Source: Prevotella sp. (GTDB lineage Bacteria > Bacteroidota > Bacteroidia > Bacteroidales > Bacteroidaceae). From it: a DNA stretch of 64,000 bases. Below the pieces are notes generated by a model that was not told the origin of the DNA, did no database searches, and saw nothing but the letters and a program-made list of their open reading frames with translations. Made by a program: the position numbers and the translations under genes. The stretch spans positions 62,001-126,000 of the forward strand of contig JAFUFJ010000004.1 in NCBI GenBank assembly GCA_017469955.1, given 5' to 3'. Shown one piece after another: positions 36,453-46,495 of the stretch (position 1 is its first letter; each line of letters begins with the position of its first letter).

Positions 36453-39400
36453 ATGCCTAAGAAACATCTATTCAGAACGCTGTTCCTTGCCCTCATGCTC
36501 GTCATAGGCTGCATGAACCATGCTTGGGGAGCAGAAAAGACGTGGAGTTGGACCGCAAAATCTCCGATTATTGAAGACGGAAGCACCTTTGGTAGCAACC
36601 CTTCCTTCACCTTAAAAATCAACACTGGCGCGAAGCAATCACTCAATTCAGAGAAAGGATGGCAGTATGGTTCCAACAACTCTGCCGGCAAAATAACCCT
36701 TACTTCCAACGCGAACTTCACCAACATCAAGAGCATTACGGTCAACACATCGGTCAATTCAAGCAAAAAAGGGACGCTTGTCATTGCCGTAGGCGACAGC
36801 CAAGAGAGAGCTATCAGACAGGCCCTACTCCCACAGATTACTCCTATAAACCGGTCAATTTACTAACGGGGGGGGTAAAAATAACTATCTCTGGTAGTAG
36901 TTCTGCCGTATACCTTAAGTCGATAAAGATTGTCTATGAGGAGGAGAACAGCGACGAAACGCAGGTAGCTACGCCTACTTTCACCCCTGCATCGGGCTCA
37001 ACCTTGACTGCAAACGAAGGCACTGTTGCCATCAGCACATCGACTTCCGGCGCAGAAATCTACTATACCACCGACGGAGAAACACCCACCATTGCCTCAA
37101 CAAAATACGCTTCACCCTTTGTTTTCACAGAAACCGGCACGGCAACCGTCAAGGCCATTGCCGTGAAAGACGGCCTGACCGAAAGTGAAGTGGCAACGGC
37201 CACCTACACCATCGCCGAAAAAGGCACCCCAGTCACTCCCACTCATCTGCTATATGAGAGCGTAAGCTCCTACACAGGGAGCGACGGTTCGAGTGAGATT
37301 GCCACCAACAACCAAAACCTTGACTACCGGAAGTGGACCAAGTTCAGTGGCATTTACTTAGGCATCAACGGCTGTCTTAAGCTTGGAGCCAATTCGAAGA
37401 CGGGCTCTATGACGGCCGAAAACATTGCATTGACAGGCAATGGCACCCTTCGGTTCAGCCTGAAGAAATATGGTTCGGACACGGGAAAGCTGAAGGTCAC
37501 TGTCACTGGTGCCAAAGCCAACGGCGACACGAAGGCCATAGAATACACTCCTTCCGACGACTTTGTTGAATATACCATCGCACTGACCGAAGCAAACGGC
37601 AGCGTTTCCCTCATCTTTGAGACCACGTCAAAGCGAGCCTACCTGGACGAAATCATCCTTGACGAAGACAACCTGGAGCCTTCAGGACTGGCTTATGACC
37701 CCAACCAATACACCGCAGCCCTCGGGAAACCTTTCGAGACTCCTGTGCTCAGCAATCCTAACAACCTGCCCGTCAGCTATGCAAGCACGAACGAAGACGT
37801 GGCGACGGTTGACGCTTCTACGGGAGAAGTGACGCTGAAGAGCGTCGGAACGACGGTCGTTTCGGCCTCGTTTGCAGGCAATGAAACCTATAGAGAGGGC
37901 ACGGCCAACTATGTGCTGACGGTCGTTGACGTGCCTGCTGCACCCGAGTTCAGCATCGCAACCGGCACCACCGTCTACAAGGGACGGGTGCTAAGCATCA
38001 AGGCTGAGGGCGCTTCGTCGATCACCTACACCTACAACGGCAGCGAGAAGACTGTCGAAGGCAGCAATGCCACCCAAGCCCTCTCGGCCAAAGGCGAGCA
38101 GATTGTCACGGCCTATGCTACGAATGTTGCTGGAGAAAGCCCCCTGACAACGGCCACCTACTATGTAGTTGAGCGTCCCGAAGCACCCGTTTTGACGACA
38201 GTAACGGTGTTTGCCAACCAGTTGACGGTCACGATTTCGTCAGACGAAGCCAACGTTGCTTTCTATTATACCACAGACGAAAGCCAGCCAACCCTCGAGT
38301 CAACACGCTATGAGTCGCCCTTCACCATCTCGGAAACCACCATCGTGAAGGCCATCTCGGCTATCGAAACCGTGACGAGCAGCAGCCATTCTGAGGCCAA
38401 ATACACCAAGAACATGCCCGTGACTACGGTGGAAAAAGACGGATGGCTGCGCATCAACTCCGAGGAAGAGATGAAGCAAGTATGCACGCTTGGCCAACCA
38501 GTCATCTTCACCAACCGCGTCACTGACGGCAAGACCGACAAGTATGTCATGTCGGCAACGGTAAAATCAAGCAACAACCGCGACGGCATTAACATCGGCA
38601 CCAGCTATGAGGAAGGCGGACAAGTGGTCTACTTGACCGACGAACAGAAGAGCAAAGCGGCCATGATCTATCCCGAATACACCTCGGGAAAGGGCTTCAC
38701 TTGGTATGACTCTTCTGCGGGAGGCTACTATCAATGCACCCTGAAGGGCAGCACGAACGAGTTTCTTTGCTACTCCGATGACAATGAAAACTACAGCGAA
38801 GACTATACCTACACCGACTTGACCTTCGGCGACGACGGCAAGGAAGTGCTGCTTCGATTCAACTATGACTCAGGCATCAGCCACCCAACCATACGCAACC
38901 TGCGCTACAACAGCCAGAACAGTCTCTTTAATGGCTATGCTGACGGCACCCAACAGGGCATCAGTATCTACTACGAAGGCGTCCGACAAGAGGAAGCTCT
39001 GACGCTCGACGAGCAGCTGACCAACAGCCCGTCAATCGCTGAAAAGCAAAACACGACGGTCAGCGTCAACCTCTATCGGGCCCTGACTGCCGGCATGTGG
39101 AACGCTATATGCCTGCCGTTCGACCTCAGCGACGCCCAGCTGACGACCCTCTTCGGCGAGGGATACCGGCTGCAGGAGTTTGACAACGTGAGCGAAGACG
39201 GCGGCATCCACCTGAACTTCAAGGCCACAGGCGCGCTGAAAGCCGGCCTGCCCTACATCGTGAAGCCTACGCAAACGGTCGAGAAGGGAGCCCTTGTCGT
39301 GCTGAGCGACGTAGTGCTCACCAGCACCGAGCCCACCGTCGTGAGCCACACAGGCAGCGAAGGCGACTATACCTACCAGGGCATCTACGACCCGACGAGC

Positions 39401-39715
39401 CTCGAAGTGGGCAACAAGCAGACGGTATTCATCGGAGCCGGCAACAAACTCTACTGGTCAAACAGCAGCAATCCGATGCGCGCCTTCCGAGGATTCTTCA
39501 CCTTGCCCACGCCCGAAGCAGCATCAAAACTGTTCATCTCTGTGGATGAAGACGGCACTCCGACCGACATCTCGGCCGTGGGAGCGGGCGGAATGGCTGT
39601 CGCTGCCAGTGCTGAACGGGTATATTCGCTCACCGGACAGCTCATGGGACAGAGCCTGAAGAGCCTGCCAAGCGGCGTATATATCGTGAACGGAAGAAAG
39701 ATGATCGTAAAGTAA
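36453..39715 (+). pseudogene. Frameshifted secreted surface protein with chitobiase-type repeats
   Basis: Frame 1 (36453-36866) encodes a signal peptide (MPKKHLFRTLFLALMLVIGC) and ~110 further residues, then stops at 36864. Homology continues in another frame to 39715. The switch must lie near AGAGAGAG (36803-36810): removing one AG would read ...GDSQE then SYQTGPTPTDYSY in one frame. The restored protein would be ~1085 residues. It has two chitobiase C-terminal-like repeats (YYTTDGETPT, YYTTDESQPT), an Ig-like domain (PVSYASTNEDVATVD) and a sorting-tail end (YSLTGQLM...GVYIVNGRKMIVK). A run of eight G (36868-36875) lies just after the stop. It may be a true pseudogene, phase variation or a sequencing error. 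Confidence 0.8.
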
Positions 39716-39729
39716 GGAGGACTCAAGAC

Positions 39730-39933
39730 ATGGACAAGAAAACATATATCATCCCACTTATAGAGACCTGCCATATGGCAGGAACGGCAGTCATGGCAGG
39801 ATCTATACTGGTAAACCCTGAAGACGACGACCCCATCACACCCGGTGGCGGGGGCGATCCGGGCGAGTTTGCCAAGGGAACCGACTGGGACGACGAGGAC
39901 GAAGGCCTGCCTCGCTTCAGCATCTGGGACTAA
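39730..39933 (+). CDS. Small acidic protein downstream of the surface protein (67 residues)
   Basis: I do not recognise a named family. The N-terminus (MDKKTYIIPLIETCHMAGTA) is followed by a glycine-rich acidic segment (DDDPITPGGGGDPGEF) and an acidic tail ending FSIWD. No signal peptide or membrane segment is evident. It starts 14 bases after the preceding stop and has an AAGGAGG Shine-Dalgarno-like sequence (39714-39720), which is unusual for Bacteroidetes and supports translation. Its coupling to a large surface protein suggests an accessory role. That is inference. Confidence 0.6.
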   Translation: MDKKTYIIPLIETCHMAGTAVMAGSILVNPEDDDPITPGGGGDPGEFAKGTDWDDEDEGLPRFSIWD

Positions 39934-40008
39934 CTCTCCGGCTGCTTCAGCCCCCTTCACCAAATGAAAGACCAGCCAATCGACAGGCCGGGAAAACACA
40001 TCTCCTTG

Positions 40009-40140
40009 AGAAAGCTAAGACTTCAGCCCCAGAAGTCTTAGCTTTCTTGCTGACAACTCTATCCTTTCTCACCCAGAACCCATAGACTTCTCGGGCTAAA
40101 AGGATAGCTTTCTCGGAACGCCGGGCCAGGCTGCTGCGGA
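40009..40140. repeat. Family B 22-bp ladder between convergent genes
   Basis: Six units from 40009. The first two form a perfect 16-bp hairpin: AGAAAGCTAAGACTTC (40009-40024) with GAAGTCTTAGCTTTCT. Those at 40053, 40075 and 40097 carry CTATCCTTTCTC, CCCATAGACTTCTCGG and GGATAGCTTTCTCGG. Beyond it (40141-40352) I see nothing recognisable. Confidence 0.85.
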
Positions 40141-40352
40141 AGAACCGTGAGACAAGCCTGCATGAAAGCCTGCCGAACGGGACGACAGGCCAGCGAAACG
40201 ACATCAAAAAACAGCCACCCGGCAGGGGTGACTGCAAGCGTATCAAGAGAGCATCGCTCACGCTGGCGAACGAAAAGGGACGGCCTTCGCGGACCATCCG
40301 CACAGCATGCTGCAGGACGACGGCCCCGAGAAAGCCCGGCATCAAGAATACT

Positions 40353-41189
40353 TCACTCCTCTTCCAGCAAGTGAAGCCCCTCGGGAAGGATGTCGATCAG
40401 GCGACGGCGATAGAGGTCTCCGACCGCCTTCTTGAAGGTTTTCTTGCTGACATGGAACTCGTTGCGTATCACGTCGGCATCGGTCTTGTCGCCAAAGGGG
40501 CACACTCCGCCCCGGCTTCGCAGGTAATAGAGCAGCTCTTCGGCAAAGTCTTCGGTCATCTGCCGGCCCGAAGGCTGCAGCGAAATGTCGAGCTTGCCGT
40601 CGCCTCTGACCTGACTTACATAGCCTCTGAGGCGCTGTCCTGTGCGCACAGGCTGATAGATCTGGTCGTCGTAGATGAGGCCTGCGTAGGTGTTGTTGAC
40701 GATACACTTGAAGCCGAGGTCGGTCTTCTGCCAGACAAGCAGCGACACTTCCTGCCCGTTCTTGTAGGGAGCAGGGTCGCTGTTGAGGTATTTGTCGACC
40801 TTTGCCGTCGCTACAAGACGGTAGCTTTCAGAGTCGATGTGAACGTAGACGATATAGCTTCGTCCCACCTCCATGCGCTGCTTCTGCTCGCGGAAGGGAC
40901 AAAAAAGGTCTTTCGTGAGGCCCCAGTTGAGGAAGGCTCCATACTTATTAACCCATGCTACCTCGAGAAAAGCGAAGTCGCCCACGCAGGCTAATGGCTT
41001 TTCAGTGGTAGCAATCAGGCGCTCATCCTGGTCGAGATAGAGGAAGACATCTACCTCATCGCCCACACCAATGCCTGCCGGCACATACTTCTGGGGAAGC
41101 AAAATGTCGCCCTCAGACCCTCCGTCAAGGTAAAGTCCGAAGTCGACACGCTTGATAACTCTCAGTCGATTATAGTCTCCAAGTTTCAT
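40353..41189 (-). CDS. S1-domain RNA-binding protein, CvfB-like
   Basis: The 278-residue product has three S1-like OB segments (VDFGLYLDGGSEGDILLP; VNKYGAFLNWGLTKDLFCPF; LGFKCIVNNTYAGLIYDD) followed by a C-terminal winged-helix-like region (DADVIRNEFHVSKKTFKKAVGDLYR). This is the CvfB layout. CvfB proteins bind RNA; the regulatory role here is unknown. The ATG at 41189 (MKLGDYNRL) is preferred to an upstream GTG at 41234. It lies 62 bases after lolD on the same strand. Confidence 0.87.
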   Translation of the reverse strand: MKLGDYNRLRVIKRVDFGLYLDGGSEGDILLPQKYVPAGIGVGDEVDVFLYLDQDERLIATTEKPLACVGDFAFLEVAWVNKYGAFLNWGLTKDLFCPFREQKQRMEVGRSYIVYVHIDSESYRLVATAKVDKYLNSDPAPYKNGQEVSLLVWQKTDLGFKCIVNNTYAGLIYDDQIYQPVRTGQRLRGYVSQVRGDGKLDISLQPSGRQMTEDFAEELLYYLRSRGGVCPFGDKTDADVIRNEFHVSKKTFKKAVGDLYRRRLIDILPEGLHLLEEE

Positions 41190-41251
41190 ATTCTCATCCG
41201 TAATATTGGCTGAACAAGATGGCCGCCCAGCCACTTCAGCCCGTAAAAGGG

Positions 41252-41902
41252 CTACAAGAGCAGCCCGTCTTTCATCTTTATCGTACGATCAGTGATAGCG
41301 GCAAGCCCCTCGTCGTGGGTCACAATGACGAAGGTCTGGCCGAAACGGTCGCGCAAGTCGAAAAACAACTGGTGGAGCTCGGCCTTGTTCCTCGAGTCGA
41401 GCGAGCCCGAAGGTTCGTCAGCAAGCACCACATCGGGATGGTTGACCAGCGCCCTTGCCACGGCCACCCGCTGCTTTTCTCCGCCGCTTAGCTCAGCCGG
41501 CTTGTGGTCGGCACGGTCGGTCAAGCCCATGAAGTCCAACAACTCAAGGGCACGCTGGCGGGCCTCTCTCTGCGACTTTCCTGCTATATATGCCGGTATC
41601 ATCACGTTCTCGATGGCCGTGAACTCTGGCAAAAGCTGATGGAACTGGAACACAAAGCCAATGTGACGGTTGCGGAATTCGGCCAGCTTTCGCTGCGAAA
41701 GCTTGGTGGCATCGATGCCGTCGATGGTCACGATACCTGTGTCAGGTCGGTCAAGAGTGCCTATGATCTGGAGCAAAGTGGTCTTGCCCGCTCCGCTCGG
41801 ACCTACGATACTCACCACTTCACCCTTGCCGATGTGCAGGTCGATACCCTTCAAAACCTGCAGCGAGCCAAAGCTCTTTGTGATATTCTTGATAGTAATC
41901 AT
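41252..41902 (-). CDS. lolD: Lipoprotein-releasing ABC transporter ATPase LolD-type
   Basis: The 216-residue product has Walker A GPSGAGKT at 34-41, the Q-loop [16 protein letters not shown], signature LSGGEKQR, Walker [13 protein letters not shown] and H-loop VTHDEG. The Leu-Leu-Pro-Glu-Phe segment and overall length match LolD and related FtsE/MacB-class ATPases. LolCE-type permeases are not in the window. Expected role: powering lipoprotein release from the inner membrane. It lies downstream of the antiporter gene with a 106-base spacer holding a 22-bp triple repeat. Confidence 0.85.
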   Translation of the reverse strand: MITIKNITKSFGSLQVLKGIDLHIGKGEVVSIVGPSGAGKTTLLQIIGTLDRPDTGIVTIDGIDATKLSQRKLAEFRNRHIGFVFQFHQLLPEFTAIENVMIPAYIAGKSQREARQRALELLDFMGLTDRADHKPAELSGGEKQRVAVARALVNHPDVVLADEPSGSLDSRNKAELHQLFFDLRDRFGQTFVIVTHDEGLAAITDRTIKMKDGLLL

Positions 41903-41905
41903 ATC

Positions 41906-41971
41906 TCGTTCCTAATGCTATCATTCCTTGTTCCCAATGTAAGCTTTCCCTGTTCCCAATGTAAGCTTTCC
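41906..41971 (-). repeat. Three 22-bp tandem units just upstream of lolD
   Basis: Units 41906-41927, 41928-41949 and 41950-41971; the last two differ at one or two positions (GTTCCCAATGTAAGCTTTCC in both). The array ends three bases before the lolD start codon, so it occupies the mRNA leader or promoter. Confidence 0.85.
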
Positions 41972-42008
41972 TTGCCATGCCGTCACTTACAGCCTGTACC
42001 GGCAGCCG

Positions 42009-44126
42009 TCACAGCCTCCTGAACCACTCGCGTATCTCTTCATAGGCACTATGCTCCTCGGTATGCTGAGGCTGTGCAAACGTCATCTCGTCCATAGCAT
42101 CTCCATACTGGTCGGGGAAGATGATCATCAGGCTCGTACCCGAGAAGAAGCGAGTAAGCTCCTCAGGCAGGCGTTCAACGGCATTTTTGTAGGAGACTGT
42201 TCCCTTTCGTGCAGCAATAACGACAAACAAATGGTCCTCAGCTATCGTGCCTGCTACCCGAGGAAGCTCGTTCCAATGCTCCATAGAGGAATACTCTGAA
42301 CGGGCATTTGGATGACGGTTCTGCATGTAAGTGGAGATGAGTTGCAGCGTGTCTTGGCGCCCATGAAACTGGATTCGGCAGTCAAGATTGCCGGCAAGAC
42401 GCGCCAATCGTTCCAGCCACCGGTAGAATCCTGGCTCAAACTGGGCACGGGAAGGCACCGCAACTTGTATGCGTCGCAAGGTAGAAAGGGGCTGCATCAG
42501 GCGCGCCATGATGATCTGTCTGTTCAATCCGTTGAAGAGACTTTGATGAAATTCACCCCAAAACTTCGTCGAAACCTCCTTGTGAGTGTGCATTCCTATG
42601 AGGATTTCCGAGGCATTGAACTCCTTGAAAGCATGCTTGATTCCATTGGCAATATTGGCAGCAACACGAACTTGTGTCTGCATTCTCACATCGGCTGCGG
42701 CAGCAAACTGTGTCACTTGTTCCAACAAACGCTGCCCCTTCTCCTGGTTGACCTTCATCTTTGCGTCGTCATAGACTACGTTCAATGCCACTAATTCGCG
42801 GTTCAACTTGTCGTTACGCATGAGGATTGCCAGGTTGATAAGTCGGTTGGCATACTCGGGATACTTTACGGGAATGAGCATCTTCTCGTCGTCAACATGG
42901 CTATTATCGTCAGGAGCGACCTCCTTGTCTCTCAATGTAATTAGCTGAGCTGAACGCTCAGTTACGAGGGTAGAGATGACACATGTGAACAAGATCATTA
43001 TGACAACACCATTAAGCATGTCGTCACCTACGAGGTAGTTTCCTGCCGAAACTTCCAGTTTCATGCCGACCATCACCATCGCGATTGCTGCTGCTGCATG
43101 GGCAGAAGTGAGGCCAAACATCATATGACCTGACGACCATGGAAGGCGAAAAAGGTAACAGGAGACGTAGGCAGCCAAGGCCTTTCCGACCGTTCCCACA
43201 AAGACTATTGCCAGAACAACCCATACTATATTGCCACCCGAGAATAGGATTCTCAGGTTGATCAGCATGCCTACACCTATTAGGAAATAAGGAATGAAAA
43301 GGGCATTGCCGATGAATTCCAGCCTGTTCATCAACGGAGAAAGGCGGGGAATGTAACGGTTCAGAATCAGACCGGAAAGGAATGCTCCGAAGATACCTTC
43401 CATTCCTATCAGTTCGCTCAATGCTGCGCTCATGAACATCATTGACAATGTGAAGATGAACTGCATCACAGCATCGGAATATCGGCGCAGAAACCATCGC
43501 GTAAGTCTCGGTATGAGCAGGATCATTGCAGCAACATACAGGGCGAATTTCAGGGCGAACCATACCCAGAACACAATGCCGCTTCCTCCACGGAAGGAAG
43601 ACACGATGACTGCAAGGCCGACCAAAGCCAGCAGCAAGGCTACCATTGTCGCCCCTACACTGAGTGCAACGCTGGGCTTGCGGCTTAGTCCGTAGCGGCT
43701 GATAATCGGATAAGCAACGAGTGTATTCGAAGCCATGATGCAGCTCAGCAGCAGCGAAGCCATGGCGGTGTAGCCCAAAACAGTCACGCCCATCAAGCAA
43801 GTCATCAGGAAAGGGATGCCGAAAGAAAGCAGTCCAAACAGCAACATTCGGTAGCGATTGCGCTTAAAGCCCTCCATATCCATCTCCAATGCTGCCAAGA
43901 ACATGATATAGTAGAGTCCCACTTTGCCGAACAATTCGAACGACTCGTCTCTGTCAAGTATGTTTAAACCGTATTGTCCGACCAGCACACCTGCCAGCAC
44001 CATTCCGATGATATGCGGTATTCGCAGCTTGCCCATGATAATGGGGGCAAACAGGATGATGAGCAATACCACGAAGAATATCAACGTAGGATTGGTTATT
44101 GGGAAGTATTGTACGAGGTCGAGCAT
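42009..44126 (-). CDS. CPA2-type cation:proton antiporter with cytoplasmic domain
   Basis: The 705-residue product has ~12 membrane segments in the first ~400 residues, typical of Na+(K+)/H+ exchangers: IPHIIGMVLAGVLVGQYG, GLYYIMFLAALEMDM and GIFGAFLSGLILNR. The remaining ~300 residues are soluble and contain two stretches resembling universal-stress-like folds (INLAILMRNDKLNRELVALNV; LFVVIAARKGTVSY). It would exchange cations and protons across the inner membrane. It starts 16 bases downstream of the GH76 gene and is probably co-transcribed with it, although no functional link is apparent. Confidence 0.88.
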   Translation of the reverse strand: MLDLVQYFPITNPTLIFFVVLLIILFAPIIMGKLRIPHIIGMVLAGVLVGQYGLNILDRDESFELFGKVGLYYIMFLAALEMDMEGFKRNRYRMLLFGLLSFGIPFLMTCLMGVTVLGYTAMASLLLSCIMASNTLVAYPIISRYGLSRKPSVALSVGATMVALLLALVGLAVIVSSFRGGSGIVFWVWFALKFALYVAAMILLIPRLTRWFLRRYSDAVMQFIFTLSMMFMSAALSELIGMEGIFGAFLSGLILNRYIPRLSPLMNRLEFIGNALFIPYFLIGVGMLINLRILFSGGNIVWVVLAIVFVGTVGKALAAYVSCYLFRLPWSSGHMMFGLTSAHAAAAIAMVMVGMKLEVSAGNYLVGDDMLNGVVIMILFTCVISTLVTERSAQLITLRDKEVAPDDNSHVDDEKMLIPVKYPEYANRLINLAILMRNDKLNRELVALNVVYDDAKMKVNQEKGQRLLEQVTQFAAAADVRMQTQVRVAANIANGIKHAFKEFNASEILIGMHTHKEVSTKFWGEFHQSLFNGLNRQIIMARLMQPLSTLRRIQVAVPSRAQFEPGFYRWLERLARLAGNLDCRIQFHGRQDTLQLISTYMQNRHPNARSEYSSMEHWNELPRVAGTIAEDHLFVVIAARKGTVSYKNAVERLPEELTRFFSGTSLMIIFPDQYGDAMDEMTFAQPQHTEEHSAYEEIREWFRRL

Positions 44127-44142
44127 AAGCGTTCGCTAACGA

Positions 44143-46203
44143 CTATCTTACAATGAATTTCTTGCCCCCACGGATATATATGCCTGCAGGCAGCTGAGTG
44201 CCGTCGTCTTTCATCAGTGTTCCCTGCAGGTTGTAGGTGCGTCGGTCGGCTGTTTCGGCCGGTGTGCTACCGGGAAGTCTTACGTCTGCGGTTCCGTCGG
44301 CAAAGATAAACGAGTGAAGACGCATGCCCGAGCCACTGAAAGTGAAGTAGATGCTGTGGCGTCCGGAAATCTCTTTGTCGAGTGTTATCTCGCTGTAGTC
44401 CCACTCTTGCGGCAGCATTTCCGACGTTCCTATGAGCTGACCTTCGGCAATAGAGTCAAGATAGACGTAGACTTGCGAATGGTCATTCGAGGCGTTGGCT
44501 CTCAGAACCAGCTTTGATGCCTTACGGTCACCGAACTCAACGTTGTGGAATCCCAGATAGGAACTTGCCGCAGATGCCGTTGTATGGGGCGTTTCGCCGT
44601 CGGAAAGGGTGTTGTCCAACTGGAATCTTCTTACGTCGTCAAAGTATCTTACCTCGGTGGTTTCGAAGGCGTTTTTGGTGAAAAGTCCGTTGACATGGGC
44701 GTTGAACGCTACTGAAACGGCCGTCGAAGCGCTGAAAGGCTCTGTGGTTTTCTGTGTAGTTCCCTCCATGCGCTGCAGGCTTTCGTTGGTCTTCGTGAGC
44801 CATGCCGACCAGATGATACCTTTTGAATTGCGGTTCTGATAGGCGTGCCAGGCATTGGAAGCCATCCAGTCGAGCACTTCGGGATGGTTCATTTCCTGCG
44901 CATAGCGGCGGGCATAGCGCATGTAGATGCCCTTGAATCCGCACAAGTCGCCGCTGATAGTCTGGCAGACGTGGACGAAATTGTTGCTGTTTGTGAGGTG
45001 AGAAATGGTATAGTTGTGGATGCGTTCAGCGTCCTGTTTGTACATGGGGTCTTTTGTATAGTTGTAGAGAAGGACGGCTGCTCCGAGCATGGTTCCTTGG
45101 TTGTAAGTGGAAGCCCACGAGTTGAAGTCGCCCGACATGGTGCCGTCTTCGTTCCACGCCCGGCTGTCATATACCTGTCCTGTGGAAGGAACGAAGAGCA
45201 GACGGCGCTGTGCTGCGTAGATGTCAAGTGCCTTTTCGTAGTAAGAATCGTCGCCGGTCATCTGTGCCAAGTAGCAGGCTGCAATGGTTGCCGGACAGTT
45301 GATGCAGGAGTTAGTTCCAAGCTTGTTCGACTGGTCTTGGCACCAGATAAGCGTGCCGAACTGCTGTTTTGCCCTCGCATACATGCGGTCGAAGTTGCTC
45401 TTTGCCTTGGTAAGATAGTCATTTGTGCCAAAATACTGGTAGGCACGTATGCATGCAAGTACCATCCAAGTGATGTCATCGTTGTAGGCATTGTAGCTCC
45501 AGTCGGTGCGGTTTCGGGCGTTAAAATTGTTGTAGAGCTGCTGGAAGTAGGTCTGGTATTTTTTGTTTCCCGTCGTCTCGAAGGCGTCAAGTATGGTTTC
45601 AAACATCTCTGCGTCGCCCCACCAACCGCCGTTTCCGAGCACGTATCCTGTGCTTGCGCGCTTATAGTAGTAGGCCATGAAGTCGTCCATGATGTCGTCT
45701 CGGGTGCTGCTGTCGAAGGTTTTCCTGAAATCATCGTCCTCTACGACCTCCCATTCGGCATTGGTTGCCGACGAGAGCGACATCACTCTCAGCTGCACTT
45801 CGTTCTCTACCTCCGCCACCGAGAGCTTGTATCGGCGCGTATAGTTGTAGATGCTATAGGTGTCTTCCTTGCCTTCGACGGGCTCGAACACCCATGCTCC
45901 GGTCGTCTTGCTGGCGCTTTCTGTGCGTTGGTTGACGTTGGCGCCGGTATAGTTGAGGAACAGTCCCGTGTAGGCATTCTTCAGTTGATACTTTCCTTCG
46001 CCTGCATCAATGAGCAGCCAGCGTTGTGCTGCCACGCTGGTTTCGTCCCAAAGCACGACGGCAGTGTTGTTGGCAATGCCGGCATTGATGGGGAAAGCCG
46101 ACTTTCCCGACTGCGTAAGCCGGTAGTAATGGCCAGGAGTCAGAGCTGCCTGGGCAAGCGTTGCCGTCGTGAAAACGAGCAATAGTAATGATAGTCTTTT
46201 CAT
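44143..46203 (-). CDS. GH76 family endo-alpha-1,6-mannanase with lectin-like domains
   Basis: The 686-residue product has a signal peptide (MKRLSLLLLVFTTATLAQA; the ATG at 46203 follows the -7 box, unlike the longer frame from 46293). Residues ~22-155 look ricin-B-like (FPINAGIANNTAVVLWDE, QRWLLIDAGEGKYQL). The (alpha/alpha)6 GH76 domain follows, with the catalytic Asp pair D242-D243 in YNAYNDDITWM and CQDQSNKLGTNSCINCPATIA. Then comes a CBM6-like jelly roll (~545-650) and a type IX-like tail (YNLQGTLM...GIYIRGGKKFIVR). It would attack the alpha-1,6-mannan backbone and is divergent from the GH2 gene. Confidence 0.9.
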   Translation of the reverse strand: MKRLSLLLLVFTTATLAQAALTPGHYYRLTQSGKSAFPINAGIANNTAVVLWDETSVAAQRWLLIDAGEGKYQLKNAYTGLFLNYTGANVNQRTESASKTTGAWVFEPVEGKEDTYSIYNYTRRYKLSVAEVENEVQLRVMSLSSATNAEWEVVEDDDFRKTFDSSTRDDIMDDFMAYYYKRASTGYVLGNGGWWGDAEMFETILDAFETTGNKKYQTYFQQLYNNFNARNRTDWSYNAYNDDITWMVLACIRAYQYFGTNDYLTKAKSNFDRMYARAKQQFGTLIWCQDQSNKLGTNSCINCPATIAACYLAQMTGDDSYYEKALDIYAAQRRLLFVPSTGQVYDSRAWNEDGTMSGDFNSWASTYNQGTMLGAAVLLYNYTKDPMYKQDAERIHNYTISHLTNSNNFVHVCQTISGDLCGFKGIYMRYARRYAQEMNHPEVLDWMASNAWHAYQNRNSKGIIWSAWLTKTNESLQRMEGTTQKTTEPFSASTAVSVAFNAHVNGLFTKNAFETTEVRYFDDVRRFQLDNTLSDGETPHTTASAASSYLGFHNVEFGDRKASKLVLRANASNDHSQVYVYLDSIAEGQLIGTSEMLPQEWDYSEITLDKEISGRHSIYFTFSGSGMRLHSFIFADGTADVRLPGSTPAETADRRTYNLQGTLMKDDGTQLPAGIYIRGGKKFIVR

Positions 46204-46248
46204 GTTGTCTTGTTGGTTGGTTATGTTGTTGTTCTGCTTATCTGCCTG

Positions 46249-46256
46249 CAAATTTA
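46249..46256 (-). promoter_or_regulatory. -7 box of the GH76 gene
   Basis: TAAATTTG on the minus strand followed by CAGGCAG, 45 bases before the ATG at 46203. Confidence 0.55.
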
Positions 46257-46363
46257 CAAAATTATTGTCAGTCTGCAGCATTTTCAAAGGCAAAAAATCG
46301 AAGAACGCACTGACAGACTGCCCTCAAACCGATGCTTCCTTGACAAGAAAGGGCAGCTGTAGT

Positions 46364-46495
46364 GAAGCAAAAGATGATGTATTGCGGAGCAAAAGATCAT
46401 CTATTGGTGAGCAAAAGATAATGTATTGCCGACCAAAAGATGATCTGTTGCAGGGTGAAAGATGGTGTTTTGATTCGATTTTGATATCTTTTGGT
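46364..46495. repeat. Family A 22-bp ladder in the GH76/GH2 divergent promoter region
   Basis: Six units in strict register: 46364, 46386, 46408, 46430, 46452 and 46474. The first four share GCAAAAGAT(G/C/A)AT(G/C)TRTTG. The last becomes TTCGATTTTGATATCTTTTG and is shared with the GH38 promoter. This is the only family A array squarely between two divergent promoters. Confidence 0.9.

Noticed and set aside
40009-40050. Simple intrinsic terminator for the upstream gene
   Set aside because: The 16-bp hairpin is real, but it lacks a T-run and is made of two units of a longer 22-bp ladder, so it is reported as part of the repeat.
42055-44120. Possible fusion of the antiporter with a separate stress protein
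   Set aside because: CPA2 antiporters commonly carry long soluble C-terminal domains, so this looks normal.
44845-46185. 446-codon open frame on the plus strand
   Set aside because: Antisense to the GH76 gene. Its translation has no recognisable domain and mirrors codon bias of the opposite strand.
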